In this document: piece by piece, positions 26,506-34,958 of the stretch
Layout of the letters: each line of letters starts with the position of its first letter
Numbering within the stretch: the first letter of the stretch is position 1
NCBI RefSeq assembly: GCF_900101015.1
Contig: NZ_FNFZ01000005.1
Location: 113,611 to 177,610, forward strand
Direction: 5' to 3'
Length of the DNA stretch: 64,000 bases
DNA from: Sarcina sp. DSM 11001
GTDB lineage: Bacteria > Bacillota > Clostridia > Lachnospirales > Lachnospiraceae
The notes under the pieces: model-generated
What the model was told of the DNA's origin: nothing
Database searches by the model: none
The model's input: only the letters and a program-made list of their open reading frames with translations
Position numbers and translations under genes: made by a program

Positions 26506-26974
26506 AATTACCTCGTCAGTTTTTCGCTCATTTATTACATGTCATTTATTACATACCATTTATTACGTGTCATTCTTTGCCCGGCCTTAAGGTGCTGCTG
26601 TGTTTGATGAAACAATACGATACGCCCTCTATGCGATGACACGGTTAAAAAAACTTTCGAAACATCAACAACTGTCAAAACGTCAACAACATCCCGTAAT
26701 TTGATGTACTCTTAAGTATACAATCAACTGTCAACAAACACTATGGAAATCTTTCCTTTCAGAATGAGAAATCAGAAGTTACAGATCTTCCTCTCCTGTC
26801 TCCTCTCGGGTTTCAAGACGGTCTGTACTGTAACAATCAGAATGCGAAATGGATTCATTTTTCTGCTAAATCCTTTATTTAACAGACTGCAGACAGTATA
26901 CTGGACTTGAACCGACATATCCGGAATATGTGTAAACCGGATCTCAAAAGGGAGATTTAATGGGAGGTTTTAGA
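26506..26974. other. Intergenic region with short tandem repeats, no gene seen
   Basis: 26528-26574 holds three copies of CATTTATTACATGT-like units upstream of the 55-residue gene, and 26655-26730 holds repeated GTCAACAA/CAACTGTCAA motifs that might be operator half sites. No open frame with a ribosome site was found. Confidence 0.5.
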
Positions 26975-27946
26975 ATGAAGATGTGCAAAACTATTGTCCT
27001 GGCAGCAGCTGTTTTTTTATTGAGTCTCTGTGTCAGTGCCTGCGGAAATACGGGGCAGGCAGGGGCCGGCAGCCCGGCTGCGAAAGCAGAAGAATCTGAT
27101 GCTGAGGTTTCCCCGCAGGCCCCTGAACAGGAACCAGCAGAATTTCAACCCGAAGATGTTCAGGAAGCTTTAGAAGCGCAGTCAGATACAGACATAGAGG
27201 CAGACGCAGGCCTGCAGGCAAATATCGACGCACATACAGATACAGCTGATCCAAAAGAAAACACAGACCCGGCGGAAACCGCAGCGACAGCAGTCTCTGC
27301 AGAGCCGGCGGAGGAGCCCGCGGAAGCTCCCGCTGCCCCCTCCCTCCTGTATATGGGGCAGGGAAGTCTGCGGATCGTCACGGGAGAAGGCAAAGTGATC
27401 TATATCGATCCCTATTCCGGGGACGGGTATGACCTGCCGGCAGACCTGATCCTTGTCACCCACGGACATTATGACCATAACGGGCTCGATCTGGTGCAGA
27501 GCCGGAGTGAGGACTGCCGGATCATCACACAGAATGAGGCGCTTGCGGGTGGAGAACACCAGAGTTTTGATCTGGGATACGTCAGGGTGGAAGCTGTGGA
27601 AGCCGGCTATAATCAGAACCACGACGTAAAAGCCTGCGTGGGGTATGTCCTCACCTTCAGCAACGGAAGATCTGTCTATGTGACAGGAGACACCTCCACA
27701 ACTCAGCAAATGCCTCTCCTTGCGGAAAAAGAGATCGATTACGCCTTTTTCTGCTGCGACGGTGTCTATAATATGGACGCCGCCGAGGCTTCAAAATGCG
27801 CGGAAATGGTCTCCGCAAAGCACAATCTCCCCTACCACACCTCCGCGAAAAACGACGGATACAACTTTGACCGGGATGTCGCGGAGCAGTTTGAGGCTGA
27901 TAATCGCATCATTCTTGCGCCGGGAGAGGAAATCACAGTGGAATGA
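26975..27946 (+). CDS. Lipoprotein with metallo-beta-lactamase fold
   Basis: 323 residues. The start MKMCKTIVLAAAVFL leads into a lipobox ending LCVSAC, so the protein is anchored outside the membrane. A Glu/Ala/Pro-rich linker (about residues 28-112) follows, then a UlaG-like MBL domain with THGHYDHNG (HxHxDH) and VTGDTSTTQQ. Extracellular MBL hydrolases with an acidic tether are uncommon; substrate unknown. Both ATG 26960 and ATG 26975 have ribosome sites; the second gives a standard lipoprotein signal and is used. Confidence 0.85.
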   Translation: MKMCKTIVLAAAVFLLSLCVSACGNTGQAGAGSPAAKAEESDAEVSPQAPEQEPAEFQPEDVQEALEAQSDTDIEADAGLQANIDAHTDTADPKENTDPAETAATAVSAEPAEEPAEAPAAPSLLYMGQGSLRIVTGEGKVIYIDPYSGDGYDLPADLILVTHGHYDHNGLDLVQSRSEDCRIITQNEALAGGEHQSFDLGYVRVEAVEAGYNQNHDVKACVGYVLTFSNGRSVYVTGDTSTTQQMPLLAEKEIDYAFFCCDGVYNMDAAEASKCAEMVSAKHNLPYHTSAKNDGYNFDRDVAEQFEADNRIILAPGEEITVE

Positions 27947-27990
27947 CCGATCAGGACGATCTGGCTGATGATAAGTAAGATCTGGCCGAT

Positions 27991-28524
27991 CTATCTGATC
28001 CATTTGTCCGTGACCGTAGGCTCATCATAGCCCCAGTCTTCCCCCACCGCATGCACGACCAGGTCAAAACCGTTTTTCACGAGGACGTTGGCCGATGCCC
28101 TGTTTTCGACCATCGTACTGGCTGTGATGATCTCTGTGTCGGTATCGTTATAGAGGTAATCGATCATCATCCCCAGGGCTTCACTGGCGATTCCCCTCCC
28201 CCAGAACCGCTCCAGCAGTCTGTAGCCGACACTGATCTTATGGATGGGAGGACGATATCCGTACATTTCCGCCAGCCCGCAGAATTCTTCCTCCATAAAC
28301 ACGCCCAGCAGGATGGATTCTTTCCAGCACTCATCATAAAGATGATCAATGACATACCTGAGATCAGCATATTTTTGTTCAAACAGGAAGGTCGGAAGAT
28401 ACCGGTAGACCCGGGGACTGTTTACCAGCTCCTGCAGGCCAGGCAGATCGGCCTGAGTTACTTCCTTCAAAACGAGCCTGCTGCCCGCCAGACAGGGAAT
28501 TTCAGAAAACAGCTGCTTTTTCAC
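27991..28524 (-). CDS. GNAT family N-acetyltransferase
   Basis: 177 residues. The acyl-CoA binding block appears as RFWGRGIASEALGMMIDYLY (Q/R-x-x-G-x-A type), followed by ITASTMVENRASANVLVKNGF, typical of the RimJ/RimL-like branch that acetylates protein N-termini or small molecules. It is convergent with the lipoprotein gene; both 3' ends share GATCTGGC-type repeats. Confidence 0.9.
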   Translation of the reverse strand: MKKQLFSEIPCLAGSRLVLKEVTQADLPGLQELVNSPRVYRYLPTFLFEQKYADLRYVIDHLYDECWKESILLGVFMEEEFCGLAEMYGYRPPIHKISVGYRLLERFWGRGIASEALGMMIDYLYNDTDTEIITASTMVENRASANVLVKNGFDLVVHAVGEDWGYDEPTVTDKWIR

Positions 28525-28611
28525 TTTGTGCCTTTCTTGACCGGGTTAAATCGGACATTATGTTACAAATCCCTCGTTTACATTTTCCGGAGTTTCCACT
28601 CACTCATTTGA

Positions 28612-28731
28612 GTTCAAGACTCGTAAGCGTTTATTCTTCATCGCGGGATTGTACCCACGATGAAGCAAGTTTCTCTTTTTGTGCGCGTATCCCACGACTG
28701 AAGTCACGGTATTACGCGATGAAGAATAAAA
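28612..28731 (+). repeat. Intergenic repeat family A, copy 4 (full element)
   Basis: TTCAAGACTCG, ATTCTTCATCGCGGG, GATGAAGCAAGTTTCTC, TTTTTGTGCGCGTATCCCAC, GACTGAAGTCACGG and ATTACGCGATGAAGAATAAA follow in the same order as in copy 5. The rest of the 28525-28935 gap holds only a terminator. Confidence 0.75.
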
Positions 28732-28852
28732 GGCCGGAGCAAACGACATTTTCTAATCAGGTCTTTATTTTACTACCGAAACGTATCGTTTCCAACAGTT
28801 TCCCGTATCCCCATATCCGGCAAAAAGCCAAAAGAGCCCGCTGAAAAAGGGT

Positions 28853-28896
28853 TAAAAAAGGCTTCCCGGGCACGCCTGACCGCGTACGCCGGGAAG
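28853..28896 (-). terminator. Terminator after the kinase-lipoprotein operon
   Basis: On the minus strand CTTCCCGG ... CCGGGAAG form a stem with an inner GCGTACGCGGTCAGGCGTGC loop and are followed by CCTTTTTTAACC. Confidence 0.75.
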
Positions 28897-28935
28897 TCTT
28901 TGTCTCTTCCGTAAATTTGGGTTCTTCCGTAAATA

Positions 28936-29079
28936 TTAGTGCTTCTTCGCAGCTGATCCTGCTCCCTGCTTTGCATCACCGGCGGCATTCGAACCTCCGC
29001 CTGATCCTGCACCTCCGCAGGCAGACATACTGCATATGATCAGCAGCACCGCCAGTAAAATGATCCCCTTATGTCTCAT
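28936..29079 (-). CDS. Tiny lipoprotein, 47 residues, overlapping the kinase stop
   Basis: An ATG at 29079 inside the last codons of the kinase gene opens MRHKGIILLAVLLIICSMSA followed by CGGAGSGGGSNAAG and a basic end AAKKH. The lipobox MSAC and the hydrophobic core are clear, so it is a secreted membrane-anchored lipoprotein of under 30 mature residues. The 11-base overlap with the kinase frame suggests translational coupling. Function unknown; a small partner or ligand of the kinase ectodomain is conceivable. Confidence 0.65.
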   Translation of the reverse strand: MRHKGIILLAVLLIICSMSACGGAGSGGGSNAAGDAKQGAGSAAKKH

Positions 29080-31372
29080 CCGAAAAAAAGTCTTTGGTAA
29101 ATATACCGGTCCAGGTGCCGATCAGATTACCGTCATCGGAATAGGCATTGAGCGTGTGCTCCCGCTCAAAAATGCTGTAATCAAAGGAATCGACATTGTA
29201 GGTTGCGTCAACACATCCGCCCCTGGAGCATGTCTCGGGAGAACGCCAGGATGCCTCTTCTCCGGTGACATTGTCTGTCGTCACAATCTTTATGTGGGTC
29301 GAGGCCTCCGGAGGTCCCCCGTATAGATAGACGCGGATATGGGTGGATTGCTGGGAGCCGATCAGATAATTCAACTCATTCCTGATCTCCGCCCGCCACT
29401 GGTACATCGTATCCCGGACACCTTCCGCGCCCGGATAGCCGGCCTCCAGCAGTTCCCGGATAAATAGATAAGCATCGTCGTCGGGTTTCTCGGCGACGGA
29501 CTGACAGTACTTAAACCTGGCCTCCAGGACTTTGTCGTCCGAGTCCTCGTAACCGGGACAAAGGGTATAGAGTTCCGCCGCCTCCTTGTATTTCCCCTCC
29601 TTCATCCTGCTCCCGGCATTCAGGTACCTGCACTGTGCCAGCCGCATGGGAGCATCGCTGTAGTCTTCCAGCCGCTCAAAGAGCTTCGCGGCCACAATAT
29701 ATTTTTCCTGACTGAGTTCCTTTTCAGCTTCGCGATAGGTGTTCCTGTGGATCCGGTCTTCAAGGTCCGTCTGCGAGCTTTTTTCAGTTTTCTGACATTC
29801 CTGAAGCAAAATATATGTCTTTTCCGCATCGGTGTAGTTCTCAGCCTCGCTGTCGGCATCGGCTTCTTCCAGCAGAGAAGCGAAAACCCGGTCATAAGAA
29901 TCCAGTGCATCCTGTTTCAGATCTGCGTCCCCGTTTGAGATGAGGTTTGAAAAAAGGATTTCATAAAGCTCCAGAGCTTTTTTTGCACTGGATCTTTCCG
30001 TATTCGCATTACCATCAGACTTCTTATATTGTTCTTCCGCTTCAGTTGCTCTCTTAAAGCATCGCCGGCTCACATCCTCCCATTTCTCTTCTGCTTCCCG
30101 GGATCCTGATTCGCGGATGGGCCTCAGTTTATCAAAAGCATCCTGATATTTTCCGCTTCTGACCAGTTTTTCCACCTCGGCCAGCTCCATGATCGTCTCA
30201 GCCTTCTGCTCATCGCCGATCCCATTCGCCAGGACTTCCACGATCTGCTCTCTGCTCTCATCGGATGATGAATCCGCCGACGGATCAGATGACGAACCGG
30301 CTGACAAATTGCCTGACCGATCAGATGACGAAACGACTGACGAATCCTTTGCCAGAGCCTTCTCTATGGAGTCGCAGAACCAGTACTGCTCCTCTTCACT
30401 CATTTTTTCATATGGAAACTGCTCGAAAAAATGCCCCAGGTACTGCGCAGTGCCGCCCTCGATGGCGTCTCCGCTCTGCAGTGTTTCCATCTGCGCGCGC
30501 ATGGCCTCCCGGCGCTGCCCGGGATAAAAAGCTAAGCGCCAGACCGCAAATCCCGCTGCCAGAAGGACCAAAGCACACAGAGCGGCAATCGTCATTCGTC
30601 CCAGGATACGATGGCTCTTTTTGCCGGCATCAAACCCGGGAATGATTTTTTCCAGGCGGGTGTCCAGAGAAGAAGCGTGCTCCCGGATGCGGACGATCTG
30701 TTCCCGGATCTGTGCCGCGGAGCCAAAGCGTTTTTGGGGATCTATGTGCGTCGCTTTCGCCACGATCCTGGCGGCATCCACATTTTCCGGCAGCATCCTC
30801 TCGATTAGTTTCCCCAGGGCAAAGATATCGGTGCGCACATCCGAGGCGGCAAATCCATACTGCTCGGGCGCGGCGACACCGTGGGTCCCCATGAGGACGG
30901 TGTCTTTTTTCTCCCCGCTGATATAGATCTTCGCGGCGTCATAGTCGATGATCTTGACTACACCGTCCTCCGTCAGCATGACATTGGAAGCCTTGAGATC
31001 CCGGTGGATAATGGGCGGCCGGGCATTGTGCAGAAAGGACAGACCGTCGCAGATTTCAGTCAGGATCCTGACGCGCTCCTGAAAGGGAAGCGGTCCGCCC
31101 TCCTCTCCCAGCAGATCATCAAGCGTCCTGCCCTGTATAAACTCCTCGATCACAATGAGCTTTTCCCCTTCCTCGCGGAAGGACTCGATCCTCGGAACAT
31201 ATCTGCTCTTATGCTCCTTTAAATAAGCGAAGACCTGTGTATTATAAACACTGAGTTCCTTTCTGAAAAAAAGCCGCCCGGTCGGGACATCCCTGACGAT
31301 AGCCTTCCCGTCTCCCAGATCCTGTATTTCCTCGTATAGTGCCTGTTCGCAGAGTTTTTCCAGTTCCGTCAT
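29069..31372 (-). CDS. Transmembrane Ser/Thr protein kinase with repeat-type ectodomain
   Basis: 767 residues. Kinase domain: catalytic loop HRDLKASN (123-130), IIDYDAAK in place of DFG (143-145), and AAPEQYGF. It is missing a clear glycine-rich loop but has Lys38 in FFRKEL. A single transmembrane helix spans about 261-283. The rest is predicted helical and TPR-like, ending with a small beta domain. Extracellular TPRs instead of PASTA domains separate it from PrkC. It could phosphorylate partners of the T7SS FHA domains 20 kb away, but this is inference. A -10-like TATAAT is at 31489-31494. Confidence 0.88.
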   Translation of the reverse strand: MTELEKLCEQALYEEIQDLGDGKAIVRDVPTGRLFFRKELSVYNTQVFAYLKEHKSRYVPRIESFREEGEKLIVIEEFIQGRTLDDLLGEEGGPLPFQERVRILTEICDGLSFLHNARPPIIHRDLKASNVMLTEDGVVKIIDYDAAKIYISGEKKDTVLMGTHGVAAPEQYGFAASDVRTDIFALGKLIERMLPENVDAARIVAKATHIDPQKRFGSAAQIREQIVRIREHASSLDTRLEKIIPGFDAGKKSHRILGRMTIAALCALVLLAAGFAVWRLAFYPGQRREAMRAQMETLQSGDAIEGGTAQYLGHFFEQFPYEKMSEEEQYWFCDSIEKALAKDSSVVSSSDRSGNLSAGSSSDPSADSSSDESREQIVEVLANGIGDEQKAETIMELAEVEKLVRSGKYQDAFDKLRPIRESGSREAEEKWEDVSRRCFKRATEAEEQYKKSDGNANTERSSAKKALELYEILFSNLISNGDADLKQDALDSYDRVFASLLEEADADSEAENYTDAEKTYILLQECQKTEKSSQTDLEDRIHRNTYREAEKELSQEKYIVAAKLFERLEDYSDAPMRLAQCRYLNAGSRMKEGKYKEAAELYTLCPGYEDSDDKVLEARFKYCQSVAEKPDDDAYLFIRELLEAGYPGAEGVRDTMYQWRAEIRNELNYLIGSQQSTHIRVYLYGGPPEASTHIKIVTTDNVTGEEASWRSPETCSRGGCVDATYNVDSFDYSIFEREHTLNAYSDDGNLIGTWTGIFTKDFFSDET

Positions 31373-32056
31373 AATGCTTCTCCATACTGCTCTACACGGC
31401 AGCTAATCCTCGATTGCCTGCTTAAAAGAGCCGCACAGGAATCGTCTCTCCGGTCTGCTTTTCCGTCCTTTCTGTATATACTTTCTCTATTATACTATTG
31501 AAAACGCTATTGGAAACCACACAGAGACAGATGGATAATCGTTACAAGTCACACCTGCGCAAGCCTCGAGGTGTTTTCACGCGTTTTTTGCGTGAAAACC
31601 CGAGTTAAGCGGCGAATGCCCATCCCCGAAGGGGATTTGGAATGGGCATTCGCACCGTTACATGGTCACAACCTGGTCAGGTTGTGACCAGTAACGGATA
31701 ATCATTTACACTCCAGTCCATATCAACAATATCCCCAGTATAAGGTATAACCCCCCCTCCCTTTCATAAAAGTATTTTATAGACCGGAACCTGTTATTTG
31801 GTGGGCTGACAGCCCACAGCTCAAAGGGAAAAATCGTTTATAATAGCACCTGGCCGATGTAGAATAATCCATACATGAATCATCCCGGGTTCCCCGCTCT
31901 GACTTGTTTGTAATTGTATGTGACTGGTATGTAATTAAATGTAAATTGTATATAAATCAGACTGATCTGCATTTGCGGGTGAGCGCCCGCAGCCATCTAT
32001 CAATAAAAAAATGAAGAATAAAAAAGAATAAAATCGGAAAGGAGGGTCTGCACCCC
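31373..32056. other. Intergenic region between kinase and HTH genes
   Basis: The divergent spacer of 684 bases contains the -10-like box of the kinase gene, repeat family B (31540-31706), two short inverted repeats (GTGGGCTGACAGCCCAC at 31800 and GCGGGTGAGCGCCCGC at 31976) and AT-rich direct repeats TGTAATT/ATGTAAATTG before the HTH gene. No protein-coding frame is supported. Confidence 0.6.
31540..31706 (-). repeat. Intergenic repeat family B, full inverted copy
   Basis: Bounded by CGTTAC and GTAACGG, with GCCTCGAGG, a TTTTCACGC/GCGTGAAAA stem, CATCCCCGAAGGGGAT, GAATGCCCAT/ATGGGCATTC and CTGGTCAGGTTGTGACCAG. The reverse complement aligns with 18622-18800 in the CGGGTTTT and CTCGAGG parts and with 636-694 in the other end. 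Confidence 0.7.
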
Positions 32057-32491
32057 ATGGAAGAATCTACTACCGGCAATCTTGCGAAAATTCTCTCAAA
32101 CATCGATTCTGCCAGAGAGATGGAAGAGTATCTTGAGCTCCCTGAGGTGGTAAACAGCTGGCAGAGCTTTCCGGAATATTTCCAGTCCCTGGAAGCCGTC
32201 AGGGAAATGGACAGCAGAAATCTGATCCGCAGCAGTGGTCTTGAGCGGTCATATTATTATCAGGTAATGAAGGGTACCCGCCGGCCCGGACGCGATAAAG
32301 TTCTGCGTCTGTGCCTGGCCGCAGGACTGAACCTGAAGGAGACGACCCGTGCGCTGGAGCTGAGCGGCAATGCCGTGCTCTATCCCCGCAGCCGGCGCGA
32401 TATCATTCTCACCGTCGCTGTCAACCAGATGGCGGACGTCGATGACACCAACCTCCTGCTGTTTAAATACGGAGTGAAGCCGCTGGAATAA
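32057..32491 (+). CDS. HTH-type protein 1 of a tandem pair
   Basis: 144 residues after GGAAAGGAGG. The central part IRSSGLERSYYYQVMKGTRR and the following VLRLCLAAGLNLKETTRALE read as an XRE-like helix-turn-helix with an unusual tyrosine-rich recognition turn. An acidic N-terminal helix (EYLELPEVVNSW) and a C-terminal RDIILTVAVNQ helix flank it. It is about 75 percent identical in the HTH to the next gene. DNA binding is likely but the target unknown. The pair is divergent from the Ser/Thr kinase, so it may regulate it or be phosphorylated by it. Confidence 0.7.
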   Translation: MEESTTGNLAKILSNIDSAREMEEYLELPEVVNSWQSFPEYFQSLEAVREMDSRNLIRSSGLERSYYYQVMKGTRRPGRDKVLRLCLAAGLNLKETTRALELSGNAVLYPRSRRDIILTVAVNQMADVDDTNLLLFKYGVKPLE

Positions 32492-32586
32492 ACCGGCGGC
32501 TCTTTATATGAAAGAGAAAATAATATACAATAAAGTGGTATTTGGCTGATTTCCGGACACAGGAAAATACTGCGGAGACAAAGACC

Positions 32587-33021
32587 ATGGACAAATCCAC
32601 CACGGGGAAGCTTTCTGAGATCCTCTCTACTATAGATTCGGCACAGGAAATGGAACAATATATGGACATGCCCAAAGTTTCGGACAGCTTCCGGACTTTT
32701 TCGGGATATTTCCGTTCCCTTCCTGCCGTGTACAACATGGACAGCGCAGAGATGATCCGGAAAAGCGGTCTGGAGCGGTCATATTATTATCAGGTCATGA
32801 AGGGAAAGCGTAATCCCGGGCGGGATAAAGTTCTGCGTCTGTGCCTGGCCGCAGGCCTGGGGCTCAAAGAAACGACCCGGGCGCTGGAACTGAGTGGAAA
32901 CGCCATGCTCTACCCCCGCAGACGGCGCGACATCATCCTCACGGTTGCGATCAATCAGAAAGCCGGCGTAGATGACACCAACCTGCTGCTTTTCAAGTAT
33001 GGGGAGGAACCGCTGGAATAA
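32587..33021 (+). CDS. HTH-type protein 2 of a tandem pair
   Basis: 144 residues from MDKSTTGKLSEILSTIDSAQ, equal in length to its paralog. The HTH reads IRKSGLERSYYYQVMKGKRN followed by KVLRLCLAAGLGLKETTRAL. The ATG at 32587 is chosen over the in-frame upstream start at 32542 because it restores the length and first residues of the paralog (ESTTGNL/KSTTGKL). Differences cluster in the N-terminal third, so the two probably bind similar DNA with different partners. Confidence 0.7.
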   Translation: MDKSTTGKLSEILSTIDSAQEMEQYMDMPKVSDSFRTFSGYFRSLPAVYNMDSAEMIRKSGLERSYYYQVMKGKRNPGRDKVLRLCLAAGLGLKETTRALELSGNAMLYPRRRRDIILTVAINQKAGVDDTNLLLFKYGEEPLE

Positions 33022-33100
33022 GAGAATAAATAAGATAATTTTTATGGAATGGACGGAAGATAACCGAATTATCCGGCTTTTTATTTTGAGCACAAAAAGC

Positions 33101-33147
33101 AGGCAGGGAAGCGATACGACCAGGTATCGTCTCCCTGCCTGTTATTT
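33101..33147 (+). terminator. Terminator after the tandem HTH genes
   Basis: AGGCAGGGAAGCGATAC pairs with GTATCGTCTCCCTGCCT around a GACCAG loop, then GTTATTT. One bulged base lies in the stem. Confidence 0.8.
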
Positions 33148-33195
33148 CCGGTTTGTATTCTCCTGCACTCGTCTGAACAGATTTATTAACAGGAT

Positions 33196-33292
33196 TATTC
33201 TTCATCGCGCAAGACCTGTGACTTCAGTCGTGGGATACGCGCGCAAAAAAGGAAACTTTCTTCATCGCGCAAGACTCGCCCGCGAGTCTTGA
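33196..33292 (-). repeat. Intergenic repeat family A, copy 5 (inverted)
   Basis: Read on the minus strand it starts TTCAAGACTCGCGGGCGAGT, contains GCGCGATGAAGAAAGTTTCC, TTTTTTGCGCGCGTATCCCA, CGACTGAAGTCACAGG and ends CTTGCGCGATGAAGAAT. Both hairpin modules are intact. Rest of the 33022-33410 gap: terminator and the repeat array before the ligase stop. Confidence 0.8.
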
Positions 33293-33344
33293 ATATTGCA
33301 TGTCCATGTCTGGTACCGGATGCCGGATTCCCGAAGCAGTGTAT

Positions 33345-33413
33345 CCGGAGACAACTCCGGAAAACCAGTTTCTAAAATCAGTTCCTAAAATAAGTTCCTG
33401 AAACCAGTTCCTA
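33345..33413 (-). repeat. Tandem echo of the GCS2-like ligase stop region
   Basis: Minus strand: the gene ends CGATAGGAACTGGTTTC, followed by AGGAACTTATTTT, AGGAACTGATTTT and AGAAACTGGTTTTCC, a roughly 13-base unit that includes the TAG stop. Confidence 0.8.
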
Positions 33414-34796
33414 TCGGTAGAGCATGATCACGTCCTCGATGCTCCTGCCCTCCTCCAGCATATGGAGCATATCCATTGCGGGATTGGATTTTCTGTGCCA
33501 TCTGTCATAGAGAGGATTCAGGAAGCATTCCTCCTGCATGCCGCGGGCTGTGAGCCCTTCCCGGGCAAGATCCAGGATCTCTCCGACGAGGTGGTCCAGG
33601 CCCTCCTTAGAGATGTAGGGCGGGTACTGCCGCCGCACAAAGAGGTGCCGCAGCTCGCTCGCTGTGTAACCGTGATGGTACAGGACCTGGTCTTTTTCCA
33701 GAAGCTCGTCGAGCTCGCGGAGCTTCTCCAAAAGCCCCAGATGGAAGGCGGCCACGCAGAAGGTGTCGCGGATCGGCTGCGTGCAGCAGCTCCGGAACTC
33801 CACGGTACCGCGGTAGGTCAGGTCTTCGTATTTAAAGGTCCGCAGGTACTGCAGATCCTCCAGTTCGGGTTTGAATGTGTATGTCTCAAAGCCTCCGCTA
33901 TCCGGATCGTAGTATTCCCCTTCGATCTCAGGGAGCTCCATGTAGGCCAGAAGCGGCGTCGGGGCAAAGTTCAGATATTTCCCGTCGCGTTCTACGCAGT
34001 AAAGGCTTGTCGAGGAGATATAGTCCAGCAGTTCGTCCTCGCTGTAAAAATCACACTCGTACATCCCGACATTGTGAGGATTGATACCGTGTGTGCTGTT
34101 TTCCCAGAACATATCGCGCACACAGATCATCCCGTCGTTTTCTCCCAGTAGGACGGAATTGGAAAACAACAGGGCCTTGACGGGCTCCAGCCTGGAGAAA
34201 GCTCGGAAGATCGTGATGAGATCCGTGTCCATGACGTCCAGCTGGACCTGCGAGGCGCTGGAAAACGTGCCAAAGGCGGGGTGATGGTGGAAATGCATGG
34301 GCAGAGACCGATATCGCGGGTACGAATGCAGGTGATGAAAGAGCATGCGGTAGCGCCCGTTCGGAATCGGGACATTGTGATTGTAGATCCGGTACGGATT
34401 GACGCCCATGCCGGTCAGAGTGTAATCGTGTGCGGAAAAAAGCTCCTGCAGCACATCATAATAGTGAAAAAACCGGATCTTCGCCAGCTGCAGGTCCTGC
34501 GCCCTCCCCAGCGAGAGTTCAATATTGTTATAGGAACAGTCAAAGGAGAGGGAGTCGCCCGTCACGGGGTCCGCCGCCAGGATCACCTCGCCCTCGTCGT
34601 CCCTCTTCTCGGGCACAAACCCGCAGATATCCATAAAGCGTTCGGCAGTCCTGTGGACAAGTTCAAAGTCCACGGCTTCCTTTTTCAGATTCAGGATCGG
34701 CATCTCCACTTCGATGCCCGAATAAAGGGGACGTTCCCTTCTGGTCGGTGCCAGATACTTTTCCTCCAGTGCCTGCCGGATAACAGCTGCGTCCAT
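33411..34796 (-). CDS. Glutamate-cysteine ligase-like enzyme (GCS2 type)
   Basis: 461 residues from MDAAVIRQALEEKY, start fixed by GAGGAGAAG at the right distance. Features: LYSGIEVEMPIL near the N-terminus with the metal/ATP-binding glutamates, DCSYNNIELSLG, a His-rich MHFHHHPAFGTFSSASQVQLD and YRGTVEFRSCCTQP. These match the carboxylate-amine ligase/glutamate-cysteine ligase superfamily. It is quite different from the GshA at 35768-37006, so the operon has two ligases; the second could add glutamate, cysteine or another amine to the first product. Confidence 0.75.
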   Translation of the reverse strand: MDAAVIRQALEEKYLAPTRRERPLYSGIEVEMPILNLKKEAVDFELVHRTAERFMDICGFVPEKRDDEGEVILAADPVTGDSLSFDCSYNNIELSLGRAQDLQLAKIRFFHYYDVLQELFSAHDYTLTGMGVNPYRIYNHNVPIPNGRYRMLFHHLHSYPRYRSLPMHFHHHPAFGTFSSASQVQLDVMDTDLITIFRAFSRLEPVKALLFSNSVLLGENDGMICVRDMFWENSTHGINPHNVGMYECDFYSEDELLDYISSTSLYCVERDGKYLNFAPTPLLAYMELPEIEGEYYDPDSGGFETYTFKPELEDLQYLRTFKYEDLTYRGTVEFRSCCTQPIRDTFCVAAFHLGLLEKLRELDELLEKDQVLYHHGYTASELRHLFVRRQYPPYISKEGLDHLVGEILDLAREGLTARGMQEECFLNPLYDRWHRKSNPAMDMLHMLEEGRSIEDVIMLYR

Positions 34797-34851
34797 TCGT
34801 GCTTCTCCTCTCCTGAATACGAAGGGGAAGGCAGAGAACCTTCCCCTGATT

Positions 34852-34958
34852 GTTTTTCCGCCCTGTGGCCTCAGAGTCCTGAGTCCTGCACAGGTCATAT
34901 TCCATCCCGTGACCTCAGAATGATTCTGCAAAGGTCATTCCGCCCTGTGGTCTCAGAG
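34852..34958 (-). repeat. Tandem echo of the amidotransferase 3' end
   Basis: On the minus strand GACTCTGAGACCACAGGGCG at the gene end recurs as CTGAGGTCACGGGATGGAAT and GACTCTGAGGCCACAGGGCG with a period near 40 bases, filling most of the gap to the next gene. Confidence 0.75.

Noticed and set aside
28773..29012. Minus-strand frame of 79 codons overlapping the lipoprotein gene
   Set aside because: It crosses the terminator hairpin and has no ribosome site, while the overlapping 47-codon frame encodes a textbook lipoprotein signal.
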